From positions 1-30,313 of IMG/VR virus record IMGVR_UViG_3300030101_001617: 30,313 nucleotides of DNA, one strand, 5' to 3'. Made by a program: the position numbers and the translations under genes. The DNA is from a virus. Positions 17,317 through 26,417 of this stretch are shown piece by piece (positions within the stretch are counted from its first letter, which is position 1; every line of letters starts with the position of its first letter). The notes beneath the pieces were generated by a model. That model made no database searches and had not been told where the DNA came from. It was given only the letters and a program-made list of their open reading frames with translations.

Positions 17317-18417
17317 ATGGCAACAATATCACAAGCTACTTTAGAAATTTACATATACACAGGGGTTGCTGGTCAACTACCTTCAACACCACAATACACC
17401 CTTACTAAATCTAAATTAAACTCTCAAGATATAATTATATTTGAGGTGTCTGAGCTTATAAAAGATTACATAGATATAAATTTTACTGGTGATTATGAAA
17501 ACATAATTCAAAATGTATGGGTAGACTTTAAAACGACAAGGACTTTTACCTTTTCTGATAATTCTACAGCTACAGATGCAAATCCGCTTGAGAAGCGTGT
17601 TTTGGCATTTTCAGCATATGGAGACTTTAAAGATGGAATCAACCCATCGCTAAGTAATACTTTTTTAGCATCAAACACTAATTTTTATGTAAAGAAAGGA
17701 GAAAAAGCTTATGTTCCAGTATACGTTTCTACTGATGGTGTTTACAAAGTTGAATATTTTCAAGGAAGCACATCTCTTGTTGCTTATACAATAGGTGGTT
17801 CAATAAAAGAAATTAGGACTGATACTACAGAAATTAGATCAGACACAAATGTTTATCGTGCTGATATAGTCTCTTTAAGAACTCCAGATTCTACAAAGTT
17901 TCAAAGACAGACAGAAGTACCGATCAACTCTGATAAAGTAACAATTACCTCACCAGATGGAAGTACAGAAACTAGATTTATCAAAAGTATTGAAGAGTGT
18001 AAACATACACCATTTAAAATATCTTTTCTTAATAAATTTGGCGTAATCCAAGACTTATGGTTTTTCAAACGTAGAGATGATACATTTGAATCAGAAAGAG
18101 AAACATACAAAAGATCAATTATAGATATTGGAACAACAGGTGTAAGTTTTTCTGCACAAGGTCATTCTAGACAGACTATAGATGTCAGGGCAACTCAAAA
18201 AATAAGACTAAATACTGGATTTGTTACAGAGGATCATAACGAAGTAATTAAGCAGTTAATGGTTACTGAACATTGTTATATACATGAAGATTCTAAAGTT
18301 ATCCCTATTGTTCCGATTACTAATTCATTCAATGAAAAAAAAGAAGTAAACGAAAAGCTTATAAACTTTACAGTAGAGTTTGAATTGGCAAACAATTATA
18401 TACAAGATATAAGATGA
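17317..18417 (+). CDS. Tail/baseplate protein
   Basis: This 366-residue protein has a beta-rich N-terminus (QATLEIYIYTGVAGQLPSTP, IIFEVSELIKDYIDINFTGD) and NVWVDFKTT, then a second half with TPFKISFLNKFGVIQDLWFF and KRRDDTFESERETYKRSIID. The segment 'hxFxNxxGxxQdhWFFKRxxDxhxxxxxxYKR' is a conserved feature of tail proteins in Bacteroidota phages, and the N-terminal 'IxFEISxLIxDYI' also recurs. It likely forms part of the tail tip with the large protein encoded next, which it overlaps by ATGA. The virion role is well supported by context, the precise one is not. Confidence 0.7.
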   Translation: MATISQATLEIYIYTGVAGQLPSTPQYTLTKSKLNSQDIIIFEVSELIKDYIDINFTGDYENIIQNVWVDFKTTRTFTFSDNSTATDANPLEKRVLAFSAYGDFKDGINPSLSNTFLASNTNFYVKKGEKAYVPVYVSTDGVYKVEYFQGSTSLVAYTIGGSIKEIRTDTTEIRSDTNVYRADIVSLRTPDSTKFQRQTEVPINSDKVTITSPDGSTETRFIKSIEECKHTPFKISFLNKFGVIQDLWFFKRRDDTFESERETYKRSIIDIGTTGVSFSAQGHSRQTIDVRATQKIRLNTGFVTEDHNEVIKQLMVTEHCYIHEDSKVIPIVPITNSFNEKKEVNEKLINFTVEFELANNYIQDIR

Positions 18418-20645
18418 TAAAAATTCAGTTATATGTTGAGCAAACCTCTGGTAGTAAGGATTACGTTAAATTAGATTTATTTGACGATGAATCTATTACG
18501 CTTGTTTCTTCAATTCAAGATGCCAAAGACATTGCTAAAATATTCTCTGACTTCTCTAGAACATTCAAAATACCTGCTAATAGCGTAAATAACAAATATT
18601 TCAAACACTTCTACAATCCAGATATTGATGGATATGATGCTAACCTAAAAAGAGAAGCTAAAATATATTTAAATTATCAGCCATACAGAGAAGGATTTTT
18701 ATATCTCGATTCTATAGACATGAAAAATAACAAGGTATCTTCATATACAGTTATATTTTATGGTGGCTTAATAATTCTCAAAGATAAGATTAGAGATCAC
18801 AAACTTTCATCTTTAGACATTTCAGCATATAATCATGATTACACTGCCAATCAAGTTAAGAATGGATTAGTCAACTCTTCTGCAATATTATCTGCAAATG
18901 TAATATATCCACTTATCACCACCACAAAAAGATTGTACTACGATTCAGGATCAGGTACAACTAATTATGATGGTAATCTTTATCATGCAAGTAGTCCAGA
19001 TACTAACAGAGGCTTAAAATATACTGACTTAAAACCAGCTATAAAGGTGCAGAGAATATTGGATGCTATAGAAACAAGATTTAATATATCTTTTACTGGA
19101 TTCTTTGACACTACTCCAATCACCAATCTGTATATGTGGCTCTCAAGAGAAAAAAATGACATTATAGAATATGAGGGAATAGAAGAAGAGACAGAAAAAG
19201 TAATAAGACTAGACGATACATTTGTTACTACAGATTCCTTTACTGACACTCAGCTACAAATATCACCAAGTGGTAAATGGAATTTTTCAGTTTTTGGCTT
19301 GCAGAATCATGATTACAAATCAGTCTTAACTCTTACTAATATTACTCTTACAAACGGAAATAGTGCTGCTTCTGTGATTATTACACTAAGAATAGTAGAC
19401 ACTAATACAGGTCAAGTTTTTGCTTCTAAACAAGTTTCTGGTGCTACAAGTCAAACGCTTGACACTGGATTTATATATGCATATAACTACTCAAGAAGAT
19501 ATAATATGGTTTGGGAAGTTATATCTGACACTGCAATTAAATTTAACGTTACAGTAAAAGTTTCTAGACACGCAAGGCTAGGAGCAGAAGAGCAATCTGC
19601 TACATACACTGTAAATGGAGGTAGCCTAATTCAAACAGCAGAAACCTTTGATATAGGAAAACATTTTCCAGATATGAAAGTAATAGATTTTTTATCTGGT
19701 CTTTTTAGGATGTTTAATCTTACTGCATTTGTTCAGCAACCAGTTGCTTCAATTCCTGTAATAGAAGTTAGAACTCTAGACGACTTTTATGCTGATGCAG
19801 TAAATAATATGAGTAAGGGGACTATTGATATTACAGATTTTGTAGATGTAGATTCTCATACAATATCACCTGCAAGACCATTTACTAAGGTTTCTTTTGA
19901 ATATCAAGAAACAGATACAGTTTTAATGGCACAGCATCTAGCTAAATTTGATAAGGTGTTTGGCAATAGTTTTTACGAAGAGCTGGACTATTCGGATATT
20001 GGTCAAAATTATGAGATTAAATTACCATTTTCTCATTTAAAATATGAGAGATTATATGATAAAGGTGACAATTCAGTAACCGACATACAATGGGGGTATG
20101 CAGCAGGAGGTAGTTTCAAACATGAGGAGCTTACACCTCCAAAGGGAAATTATAATTCTGTAAATATAAAACCACTTTTATTTTATGGTATACATCAAAC
20201 TATAACAGGTGGTGAAGGTATAAACTGGATAGGAGATGGTACTGGGAGTGCTGATGAATTATCTGCTTATTGGAGACCATCTAATTCTAATGAAGAAGGA
20301 AGTGTATCCACTGCTCCTGCCCATAACCTAAATTTTGATAGTGAGTTTGACGAATGGAACAGGATTGATTATGCAGACTTTGCTACTGATGGAACAGTTA
20401 GTGATAATTCTTTGTTTCTGACATATTATAGAAACTATATATTGAGTCTTTTTAGTGACAAAAAAAGATTATATAAATTTAAATGTTTTTTACCAGCTAA
20501 AACACTCACTCAATATAAGCTAAACGATCAGTTTAAAATAGGTGATAAATTATATAGAATAAACTCTATTAAAACTAACCTTAATACTGGAGCATCAGAA
20601 CTTGAATTGTTGAATCTTATACCTGACATAGACACAATAATATGA
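18414..20645 (+). CDS. Large baseplate/tail-tip protein
   Basis: At 743 residues this is the largest protein in the window. The N-terminal domain carries SIQDAKDIAKIFSDFSRTFK, IPANSVNNKYFKHFYNPDID and YDANLKREAKIYLNYQPYRE, a strongly conserved signature of tail-tip proteins in phages of Bacteroidota. A middle part rich in Ser, Thr and strands (about 250-400) looks like an inserted beta domain, and the C-terminal part has HFPDMKVIDFLSGLFRMFNL, then a LYRINSIKTNLNTGASELEL ending that resembles hub-like proteins. It may act as the tail hub that closes the tube. No peptidase or lysozyme motif is visible. It overlaps both neighbours by ATGA. Confidence 0.75.
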   Translation: MIKIQLYVEQTSGSKDYVKLDLFDDESITLVSSIQDAKDIAKIFSDFSRTFKIPANSVNNKYFKHFYNPDIDGYDANLKREAKIYLNYQPYREGFLYLDSIDMKNNKVSSYTVIFYGGLIILKDKIRDHKLSSLDISAYNHDYTANQVKNGLVNSSAILSANVIYPLITTTKRLYYDSGSGTTNYDGNLYHASSPDTNRGLKYTDLKPAIKVQRILDAIETRFNISFTGFFDTTPITNLYMWLSREKNDIIEYEGIEEETEKVIRLDDTFVTTDSFTDTQLQISPSGKWNFSVFGLQNHDYKSVLTLTNITLTNGNSAASVIITLRIVDTNTGQVFASKQVSGATSQTLDTGFIYAYNYSRRYNMVWEVISDTAIKFNVTVKVSRHARLGAEEQSATYTVNGGSLIQTAETFDIGKHFPDMKVIDFLSGLFRMFNLTAFVQQPVASIPVIEVRTLDDFYADAVNNMSKGTIDITDFVDVDSHTISPARPFTKVSFEYQETDTVLMAQHLAKFDKVFGNSFYEELDYSDIGQNYEIKLPFSHLKYERLYDKGDNSVTDIQWGYAAGGSFKHEELTPPKGNYNSVNIKPLLFYGIHQTITGGEGINWIGDGTGSADELSAYWRPSNSNEEGSVSTAPAHNLNFDSEFDEWNRIDYADFATDGTVSDNSLFLTYYRNYILSLFSDKKRLYKFKCFLPAKTLTQYKLNDQFKIGDKLYRINSIKTNLNTGASELELLNLIPDIDTII

Positions 20646-20788
20646 TAAAAGGAATATTAGACTTATTGAATATTGATGATTTTTATGGTGTATCTGAAAA
20701 TATAGATATAGCAAAAGGAAAATATAGAGCTGTAAGAAACATGAAAGATGTTATTAACCACACAAAAAGAAGAATTTATAGATCATGA
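20642..20788 (+). CDS. Small protein between tail tip and tape measure
   Basis: A 48-residue frame linked to both neighbours by ATGA overlaps. It reads MIKGILDLLNIDDFYGVSEN, then IDIAKGKYRAVRNMKDVINH and a basic end TKRRIYRS. It is probably two short helices. The double coupling makes translation likely. It may be a tail assembly factor, but no family is known to me. Confidence 0.6.
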   Translation: MIKGILDLLNIDDFYGVSENIDIAKGKYRAVRNMKDVINHTKRRIYRS

Positions 20789-22563
20789 AAAAGATATTAG
20801 TAGAATTTAAAGTATTAGATACATCTGGCTCTATAAATAAAACAGCCGAGCAGATGGGTAATCTTGGTAGAGAAACCCAAAAAACTACGAAAAAATTTAA
20901 TAAAAATACAGCTAACGCTGGGCTTAATAATGCAATACTCATGGAAACCAGTAGACTTGCATCTGATGCTAGTTTTGGTTTTATGGCAATAGGGAACAAC
21001 TTGTCTCAGCTTATCAACTTGTTTCAGATGTCAGCAAATGCTGCGGGAGGAGTACGAGCTGCTTTTTCTAAGTTACTTACTTTAAATTCTGCAATAATTA
21101 TAGGTATACAACTTCTTATTTCATTTTTACCTAAAATGATAAAGAAATTTCAAGAATCAAGAAAAGAAGCCGATTCTTTATCAAGAGCTTTAGGTCTTGC
21201 AGAAGCAAGTACAAGAGATTTTCAATCTCAAGTAAGTGTTTTGATGAGTGCTATAGATAGTGGTACTTTATCTTTTGTAGAGAGTGAAGAAGCCCTCAAG
21301 AAGCTAAAAAAAATAACAGGTTTAAATAATATTGAATTAGATGCTAGTAATAAACTTACTAAAGAATCAATAGAACTTCTTGGAAAACAAATTAAAATAA
21401 GGATACTAGAAACAAAAATACAGGCTGTACTTGAAAGAATAAAAGCACGAGAGAAAAAGTTCTTTGAGGAAATAGCAGAAATTAGACAAAAAGAAAATAG
21501 TAAAATATTTAAGTTTTTTACTCTTTTACAGTCAGCTTTTCAACCTGTAATAGATTTCTTCAATAGATTTATTGAGAGGTATAATAATGTTATTAGAGCT
21601 ATTGCCGATAATCCTATACTTAGAAACTTAGGATTGGGTGCTTTAGGTGGTCTTATAATTGAAGTAAACGAAAAACTTGACAGTCAAGAACAGAAATTAC
21701 TTCAAAGAAAAAAGATACAAGACCAACTTTCAGAAGTAGAGAAGGAACGCAACAAAGATATGGCTGAAAGTGAATCTATATTGAATGATTTAACTAATCA
21801 AATGCTGCAGCTTGGTACTGCCGAGGATAATCTTATAGGTAAAAGACATGAATTTCTCGAAATAACAGAAAAACAGATATCTGCCATACAAAGAGAAAGG
21901 GAAGCATTTTTAGAGTTAAATAGATTAAAGCTCAGATTTGAAGAGGATTTAATTAAGTTTCAAGGTCGGTCTGCAACCTTTGCTATAGAAAGGGTTATGG
22001 CGGAGGATGAATTAATGACAAAAAGAATAGAAAGAGAAAATATTGGAGCTGTCAATAGTATAAAAGCTCAAGAAGCTACAGCCGCTAAAGATTTACTTAT
22101 TGCAAAAAAAACGAATGAAGCAAAAAAAGAAATGCTTTTTGATTTAGGAGATGCTATTGTTCAAGCAGCAGGTGAAGGAAGCGCAGTAGGTAAAGCTGCT
22201 GCTGTAGCTATGGCTATAATGAATGTTCATGAAGGTATAACCAGCGCATTAACGCTTAAACCTCCGTTTAACTTTATAGCAGCAGCTACAGTAGCTCTTA
22301 AAGGTTTTGCCTCAGTTAGATCAATAATGTCAACTAAGATTCCACAAGGTGGTAGTGGTGCAGGTAGTTCAGGATCAATGAGAGGTGCAGGGCAACAAAG
22401 CGTAACCGCGCCAGATTTCAATATAGTAGGAGCTTCAGAGACTTCACAACTTGGTAGAGTATTAGCACAAAATCAAGAAGCAATAAAAGTAAACTTAGTA
22501 TATGATGATTTAGTAAATTTTGGCAATAAAGCAGATAGAACAACAAATGTAGCAGCAATATGA
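20785..22563 (+). CDS. Tape measure protein
   Basis: The 592-residue protein has the expected tape-measure layout. A short beta start (MKKILVEFKVLDTSGSINKT) leads into long charged coiled-coil stretches, for example around 165-245 and 310-450. There are hydrophobic segments at about 99-117 (LNSAIIIGIQLLISFLP) and 480-525 (VAMAIMNVHEGITSALTLKP), and a Gly/Ser-rich tail (GGSGAGSSGSMRGAGQQ). The segment RLASDASFGFMAIGNNLSQL is a conserved feature in Bacteroidota phage tape measures. By the usual rule of about 0.15 nm per residue, a tail near 90 nm is expected, suggesting a siphovirus-type particle; that is an estimate. It is preceded by tail-tip genes rather than followed by them. Confidence 0.85.
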   Translation: MKKILVEFKVLDTSGSINKTAEQMGNLGRETQKTTKKFNKNTANAGLNNAILMETSRLASDASFGFMAIGNNLSQLINLFQMSANAAGGVRAAFSKLLTLNSAIIIGIQLLISFLPKMIKKFQESRKEADSLSRALGLAEASTRDFQSQVSVLMSAIDSGTLSFVESEEALKKLKKITGLNNIELDASNKLTKESIELLGKQIKIRILETKIQAVLERIKAREKKFFEEIAEIRQKENSKIFKFFTLLQSAFQPVIDFFNRFIERYNNVIRAIADNPILRNLGLGALGGLIIEVNEKLDSQEQKLLQRKKIQDQLSEVEKERNKDMAESESILNDLTNQMLQLGTAEDNLIGKRHEFLEITEKQISAIQREREAFLELNRLKLRFEEDLIKFQGRSATFAIERVMAEDELMTKRIERENIGAVNSIKAQEATAAKDLLIAKKTNEAKKEMLFDLGDAIVQAAGEGSAVGKAAAVAMAIMNVHEGITSALTLKPPFNFIAAATVALKGFASVRSIMSTKIPQGGSGAGSSGSMRGAGQQSVTAPDFNIVGASETSQLGRVLAQNQEAIKVNLVYDDLVNFGNKADRTTNVAAI

Positions 22564-24068
22564 AAATAATAGAATTACTTATAGACGAAGAAGCAATGCT
22601 TTCAGGCATTGAAGCTATTTCGATAGTGGACAAACCAGCTATAGAGGAAAACTTTATAGCTCTTAACAAACAACCTAAGCTAAAACTTGCAGAGGTAGAT
22701 AAAGAGAAGCGTATTCTTATGGGGGCTGCTTTAGTTCCTGACAGAAACATCTACAGAAAAGAAGGTGAAGATGAGTTTTATATTTATTTCTCTAGTGACA
22801 CTGTAAGAAAAGCTAGTGAGTTATTTTTAATGAGGGGTAATCAAAACAAGTCTACCTTAGAACATCAAGCTGATCTACATGGTTTATCAGTTGTAGAGAG
22901 TTGGATTGTAGAGGATGAAACCCATGACAAAACTAGAAAGTATGATCTAGATATGCCAGTAGGAACATGGATGGTCTCTATGAAAGTTAATAATGAAGAG
23001 GTATGGGAAAAGTATGTTAAAACTGGACTTGTAAAAGGATTTTCTATAGAAGGTTATTTCACTGATAAGATAAATATGTCTGAGATTAGAAATGATATTC
23101 AAGAGACTTATGCCAAAGAAATATTATTAGAGATACAAGATTTTATAGTATCCAAAAAATATAAACTAGCAACTTATAACGATTATCCAAAAGCAGTTGT
23201 AAATAATGCAAAAAGAGTATTAGAATTTGTAGATGAAAATGGCTGGGGTTCTTGCGGAACACCTGTAGGAAAACGCAGAGCATCGATGTTGGCAACAAAA
23301 TCTAATCTATCGGTATCAACCATAAAAAGGATGAGAAGCTTTCTTCTTAGACATGCAAAAGACTTAGAGGTGTCTACATCATATACAGATGGTTGTGGAA
23401 AACTTATGTATGATGCATGGGGAGGAAAAGCAGGGCTTAGATGGGCAGAATCAAAACTAAAAGAGCTTGGGGAGATAGATTTAATTACACAAGTAATAGA
23501 TGAAAAAATAGCCATCATTGATGATAGAGCAGCTTATTCTACCAAAGAAATGGCTATTGAAAAAGCCAAGGATATGGGATGCGATGGATTTCATGTTCAT
23601 GTATTAGATGATAAAGAGTGGTTTATGCCATGTGAGAAGCACAAACTTGCTAAAGTTGGCAAAAGAGGTGGCATTGTAAAAAGTCCAAAAGCACCAAAAT
23701 CTGGCACACCTAATCCTAATCCCAAAGGCAAAGGTACAGCTAGAGGAACAGCAAAAGGTAAAACTGGTGCTAAAGTATCTGCAAGAGACAGAGCAACATT
23801 AAAAAAGAAATCTGATGAATTTAATAAGAAATATAAAAGTAAATTGGGGTATGGTGTCACTACTGGTGTCCTTGCTTCTGTTTATCAGCGTGGGCTTGGA
23901 GCTTACAATACATCTCGTAGCCCAAAAGTGCGTTCAGCTAGTCAGTGGGCTTTTGCAAGGGTTAATGCCTTTCTCTACTTAGTAAAGAATGGTAGACCAC
24001 AAAACGCAAAATATACTACCGATAACGATCTACTTCCAAAGAAACATCCTAAATCTAGAAGAGCATGA
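22560..24068 (+). CDS. XkdF-like prohead protease fused to internal domains and a DUF5824-like C-terminus
   Basis: The 502-residue protein joins several parts. Residues 1-166 follow the XkdF protease pattern: RILMGAALVPDRNIYR, FYIYFSSDTVRKASELFL, H102 in STLEHQ and S162 in VKGFSIEGYF, a likely His/Ser pair of this protease class. About 205-305 is a separate helical domain (YPKAVVNNAKRVLEF ... LMYDAWGGKAGLRWAESKL) common in phage head proteins. About 330-360 carries DMGCDGFHVHVLDDKEWFMP, a small motif often found as an independent unit. A basic Gly/Lys linker leads to about 405-502, with YNTSRSPKVRSASQWAFARV and NAKYTTDNDLLPKKHPKSRR, matching DUF5824. It probably matures the prohead; the linked domains may be released by cleavage. 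Confidence 0.8.
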   Translation: MKIIELLIDEEAMLSGIEAISIVDKPAIEENFIALNKQPKLKLAEVDKEKRILMGAALVPDRNIYRKEGEDEFYIYFSSDTVRKASELFLMRGNQNKSTLEHQADLHGLSVVESWIVEDETHDKTRKYDLDMPVGTWMVSMKVNNEEVWEKYVKTGLVKGFSIEGYFTDKINMSEIRNDIQETYAKEILLEIQDFIVSKKYKLATYNDYPKAVVNNAKRVLEFVDENGWGSCGTPVGKRRASMLATKSNLSVSTIKRMRSFLLRHAKDLEVSTSYTDGCGKLMYDAWGGKAGLRWAESKLKELGEIDLITQVIDEKIAIIDDRAAYSTKEMAIEKAKDMGCDGFHVHVLDDKEWFMPCEKHKLAKVGKRGGIVKSPKAPKSGTPNPNPKGKGTARGTAKGKTGAKVSARDRATLKKKSDEFNKKYKSKLGYGVTTGVLASVYQRGLGAYNTSRSPKVRSASQWAFARVNAFLYLVKNGRPQNAKYTTDNDLLPKKHPKSRRA

Positions 24069-24229
24069 ATTACTTTAGAAGAAGAATAAACAAATTCAGA
24101 AACAAATTTACCCATAGCAGGACATCTCCAGACAATGATAGAAGGGGATGTCTTTGCCCAGATGGAAGGTCTTACCATAGAGATTGTTGCGATGGAAGCC
24201 TTCAAGCTCAGGGTATTGGAAAAGTATAA
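24065..24229 (+). CDS. Small Cys-rich virion-region protein
   Basis: This 54-residue protein begins with a basic stretch (MNYFRRRINKFRNKFTHSRT) and ends with the Cys-rich motif RRGCLCPDGRSYHRDCCDGS followed by LQAQGIGKV. The four cysteines C29, C31, C41 and C42 could bind zinc. A 'GCLCxDGxYxxxCCxGxxxxQGIG' motif is repeated in small or terminal parts of head and tail proteins of marine phages. It is coupled to the protease fusion by ATGA and lies before the scaffold gene. The function is unknown; a small capsid or neck component is plausible. Confidence 0.65.
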   Translation: MNYFRRRINKFRNKFTHSRTSPDNDRRGCLCPDGRSYHRDCCDGSLQAQGIGKV

Positions 24230-24278
24230 AAGGCAACAAAAATTTAATAGTAGGTTTATTAGTTATAAAATTTTAAGC

Positions 24279-24767
24279 ATGGAAAATAATTCAACAACAA
24301 TTCTAAATGAGATACTTGAAAAACTAAGTGTTCTCACTAAAGAAGATGAAATGGCACAAGGTATTGAAAACGAAGATGTCGTTTCTGAAAAAGTAGAAGC
24401 ATCTTCACAAGAGCTTTCTACTGATCTTAAAGACGAAGATGAAGCTCCTGCTCCTACTCCAGAACCAGTTGAAGCTGAAGAAGCTCCTGACGTAAAGACT
24501 TATGTTACAATGGATGCTTTTAATGAAGTTACAACAGGTTTAAAAGCAGAGATAGAAGCAATCAAGCAAAAAATGATGGCTGAAGTAGATAAATACAAAA
24601 GCCAGAAAGAAGAATTATCTAAAGAAGTAGAAAAGCTTTCAGCAGAACCAGCAGCAGAGCCTATTAAGCACAGCCCTGAGTCTGACTCTAAAAAGCTAGA
24701 CCTTAATCTAGGTAATAACAGACCGCAAACTACTCTTGATAGGGTTATGCAAAGAATTTCTAAATAA
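24279..24767 (+). CDS. Capsid scaffolding protein
   Basis: The 162-residue product starts at ATG 24279 (MENNSTTILNEILEKLSVLT). The open frame extends upstream to 24135, but that part would overlap the Cys-rich gene and lacks the charge pattern. The body is acidic and Glu/Ala/Pro-rich (DEDEAPAPTPEPVEAEEAPD), followed by a coiled coil (LKAEIEAIKQKMMAEVDKYK) and a C-terminal helix TTLDRVMQRISK. An acidic coiled-coil protein just before the major capsid gene and after the protease is a standard scaffold arrangement. The short C-terminal basic helix would contact the capsid protein. Removal by the upstream protease is expected. Confidence 0.75.
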   Translation: MENNSTTILNEILEKLSVLTKEDEMAQGIENEDVVSEKVEASSQELSTDLKDEDEAPAPTPEPVEAEEAPDVKTYVTMDAFNEVTTGLKAEIEAIKQKMMAEVDKYKSQKEELSKEVEKLSAEPAAEPIKHSPESDSKKLDLNLGNNRPQTTLDRVMQRISK

Positions 24768-24780
24768 TAAATTATAAAAA

Positions 24781-25704
24781 ATGGCAACAACAACATCAAT
24801 CACATCAACTTACGCTGGAGAGTTTGCTGGTAAATACATATCGGCTGCACTTTTAAGCGGAGACACTTTGGCTAATGATCTAATCACCATTAAGCCTAAT
24901 GTAAAATTTAAAGAAGTGTTAAAGAAAGTAGCAACTGATGACATCGTAAAAGATGCAACTTGTGACTACACAGACACTAGCACAATCACTTTAACTGAAA
25001 GAATCTTACAGCCAGAAGAATTTCAAGTAAATTTAACTGTATGTAAAAAAGACTTTATCTCAGATTGGGAAGCAGTATCTATGGGCTTTTCAGCATACTC
25101 AAATTTGCCTGAAAACTTCACTGATTTTCTTTTAGCTCATGTAGCTGATAAAGTAGCACAAAGAATGGAAACAAACATTTGGAATGGTGCTAACGGAACT
25201 ACTGGACAGTTTGACGGATTCAAGCAAACTTTAGCATCAGATTCAGATGTAGTAGACGTTACTGCTACCGATGTAACTGCTGCAAACGCTATTGCTCAGA
25301 TCGGAGCTGTAGCAGATGCAATTCCTTCTACAGTATATGGAAAAGAAGATTTATTCATCTATGTAGCTTCTAACGTATACAGAGCTTATGTAAGAGCTTT
25401 AGGAGGATTTTCTAGTAACGTAGGAGCTGCTGGTACTGACAACAAAGGTACTCAATGGTTCAATGGAGGTAACCTTACTTTCGATGGAATCAATGTAGTT
25501 TTAGCGAAAGGTTTACCAGCTAATATTATGGTAGCAGCTCAAAAGAGCAACCTATTCTTTGGAACTGGACTATTATCTGATCATAACGAAGTTAAAGTTA
25601 TCGATATGGCAGATGTAGATGGATCACAAAACGTAAGAGTGGTAATGCGTTTTACTGCTGGTATCCAGCATGGTATTGGAAGCGAAATTGTACTTTATAC
25701 ATAA
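24781..25704 (+). CDS. Major capsid protein (HK97-fold type)
   Basis: The 307-residue protein has the composition and order of a phage capsid subunit. It has a Thr/Ser-rich N-terminus MATTTSITSTYAGEFAGKYI, a long E-loop-like stretch with FQVNLTVCKKDFISDWEAVS, and the helix FTDFLLAHVADKVAQRMETN which opens into IWNGANGTTGQFDGF. A domain with KEDLFIYVASNVYRAYVRAL and a C-terminal part with VMRFTAGIQHGIGSEIVLYT follow. The codons are more regular than elsewhere and richer in GC (for example gtagcaGCTCaa patterns), as expected for a highly expressed gene. A strong terminator follows. The HK97 fold is inferred from layout; the capsid role from position after scaffold and protease. Confidence 0.85.
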   Translation: MATTTSITSTYAGEFAGKYISAALLSGDTLANDLITIKPNVKFKEVLKKVATDDIVKDATCDYTDTSTITLTERILQPEEFQVNLTVCKKDFISDWEAVSMGFSAYSNLPENFTDFLLAHVADKVAQRMETNIWNGANGTTGQFDGFKQTLASDSDVVDVTATDVTAANAIAQIGAVADAIPSTVYGKEDLFIYVASNVYRAYVRALGGFSSNVGAAGTDNKGTQWFNGGNLTFDGINVVLAKGLPANIMVAAQKSNLFFGTGLLSDHNEVKVIDMADVDGSQNVRVVMRFTAGIQHGIGSEIVLYT

Positions 25705-25724
25705 AATAGCTTTCTAAATTATAT

Positions 25725-25760
25725 AAGGGTAGGTAAACGTCTGTCTGCCTACCCTTTTTT
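25725..25760 (+). terminator. Intrinsic terminator after the major capsid gene
   Basis: AAGGGTAGG and CCTACCCTT form a perfect 9-pair stem around 14 bases, followed by six Ts. Confidence 0.9.
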
Positions 25761-25784
25761 GTTAAACTTAAAATATTTAAAATT

Positions 25785-26333
25785 ATGTCATGTACTTTAA
25801 CAGGGGGTAGACAAAAGCCATGTAAAGATGCTGTAGGAGGTATAAAAAAAATATATTTTGTAGATTTTGGGGGACTAAATGATATTACTACAAGTAACGA
25901 TGAAGTGACTGATCTCAATGGTACGTTCAATTACCATAGATATGATGTCAAAGGCAACTCATCATTAGAAACAAATATCAATACGTCTTTAGAGAATGGC
26001 ACAACATTCTTTGAGCAGAATCTATCAGTCTCTTTACATAAACTTACCAAAGAAGATAACAAAGAGCTAAAGCTTATTGCTTTCGGTAGACCACATATAG
26101 TTGTACAAACTTTTGACGATAAATTCCTATTAGTTGGGATGCAGCATGGTGCTGAAGTCACAGGCGGAACTATGGTAACTGGAACAGCGATGGGAGATAT
26201 GCAAGGCTATACACTTGAGTTCACAGCAAATGAAACAACAATGCCTAACTTTATAAATGGAGGTCAAGACAACAATCCATTTGCAGGTTTAGGTTCAGCT
26301 AATGAAACTCAGTCTACTTTAAGAACTCCATAA
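25785..26333 (+). CDS. Tail tube (major tail) protein-like
   Basis: The 182-residue protein begins MSCTLTGGRQKPCKDAVGGI and KKIYFVDFGG, a start shared by tail tube-like proteins of Bacteroidota phages. It continues with a beta-rich body (FNYHRYDVKGNSSLETNINT, LENGTTFFEQNLSVSLHKLT) and a C-terminal part AEVTGGTMVTGTAMGDMQGY with TLEFTANETTMP. The repeating 'GTxF..xQxhxhxhxKLxxxdxxxhxxhxxGRxhhhV' layout fits the beta-barrel tube fold. A terminator on each side (25725 and 26357) isolates it as a probable high-level transcript. The tube role is inferred from layout and family style. Confidence 0.75.
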   Translation: MSCTLTGGRQKPCKDAVGGIKKIYFVDFGGLNDITTSNDEVTDLNGTFNYHRYDVKGNSSLETNINTSLENGTTFFEQNLSVSLHKLTKEDNKELKLIAFGRPHIVVQTFDDKFLLVGMQHGAEVTGGTMVTGTAMGDMQGYTLEFTANETTMPNFINGGQDNNPFAGLGSANETQSTLRTP

Positions 26334-26356
26334 GGGGGAGATAGTTCGATCAAATC

Positions 26357-26380
26357 AGGGGAGGTATACTCCCCTTTTTT
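26357..26380 (+). terminator. Intrinsic terminator after the tail tube gene
   Basis: AGGGGAG and CTCCCCT form a perfect 7-pair stem around GTATA, followed by six Ts. Confidence 0.9.
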
Positions 26381-26417
26381 GTTTAAAAACAATTTCTTAC
26401 TTTTAGGTTTATTATAT

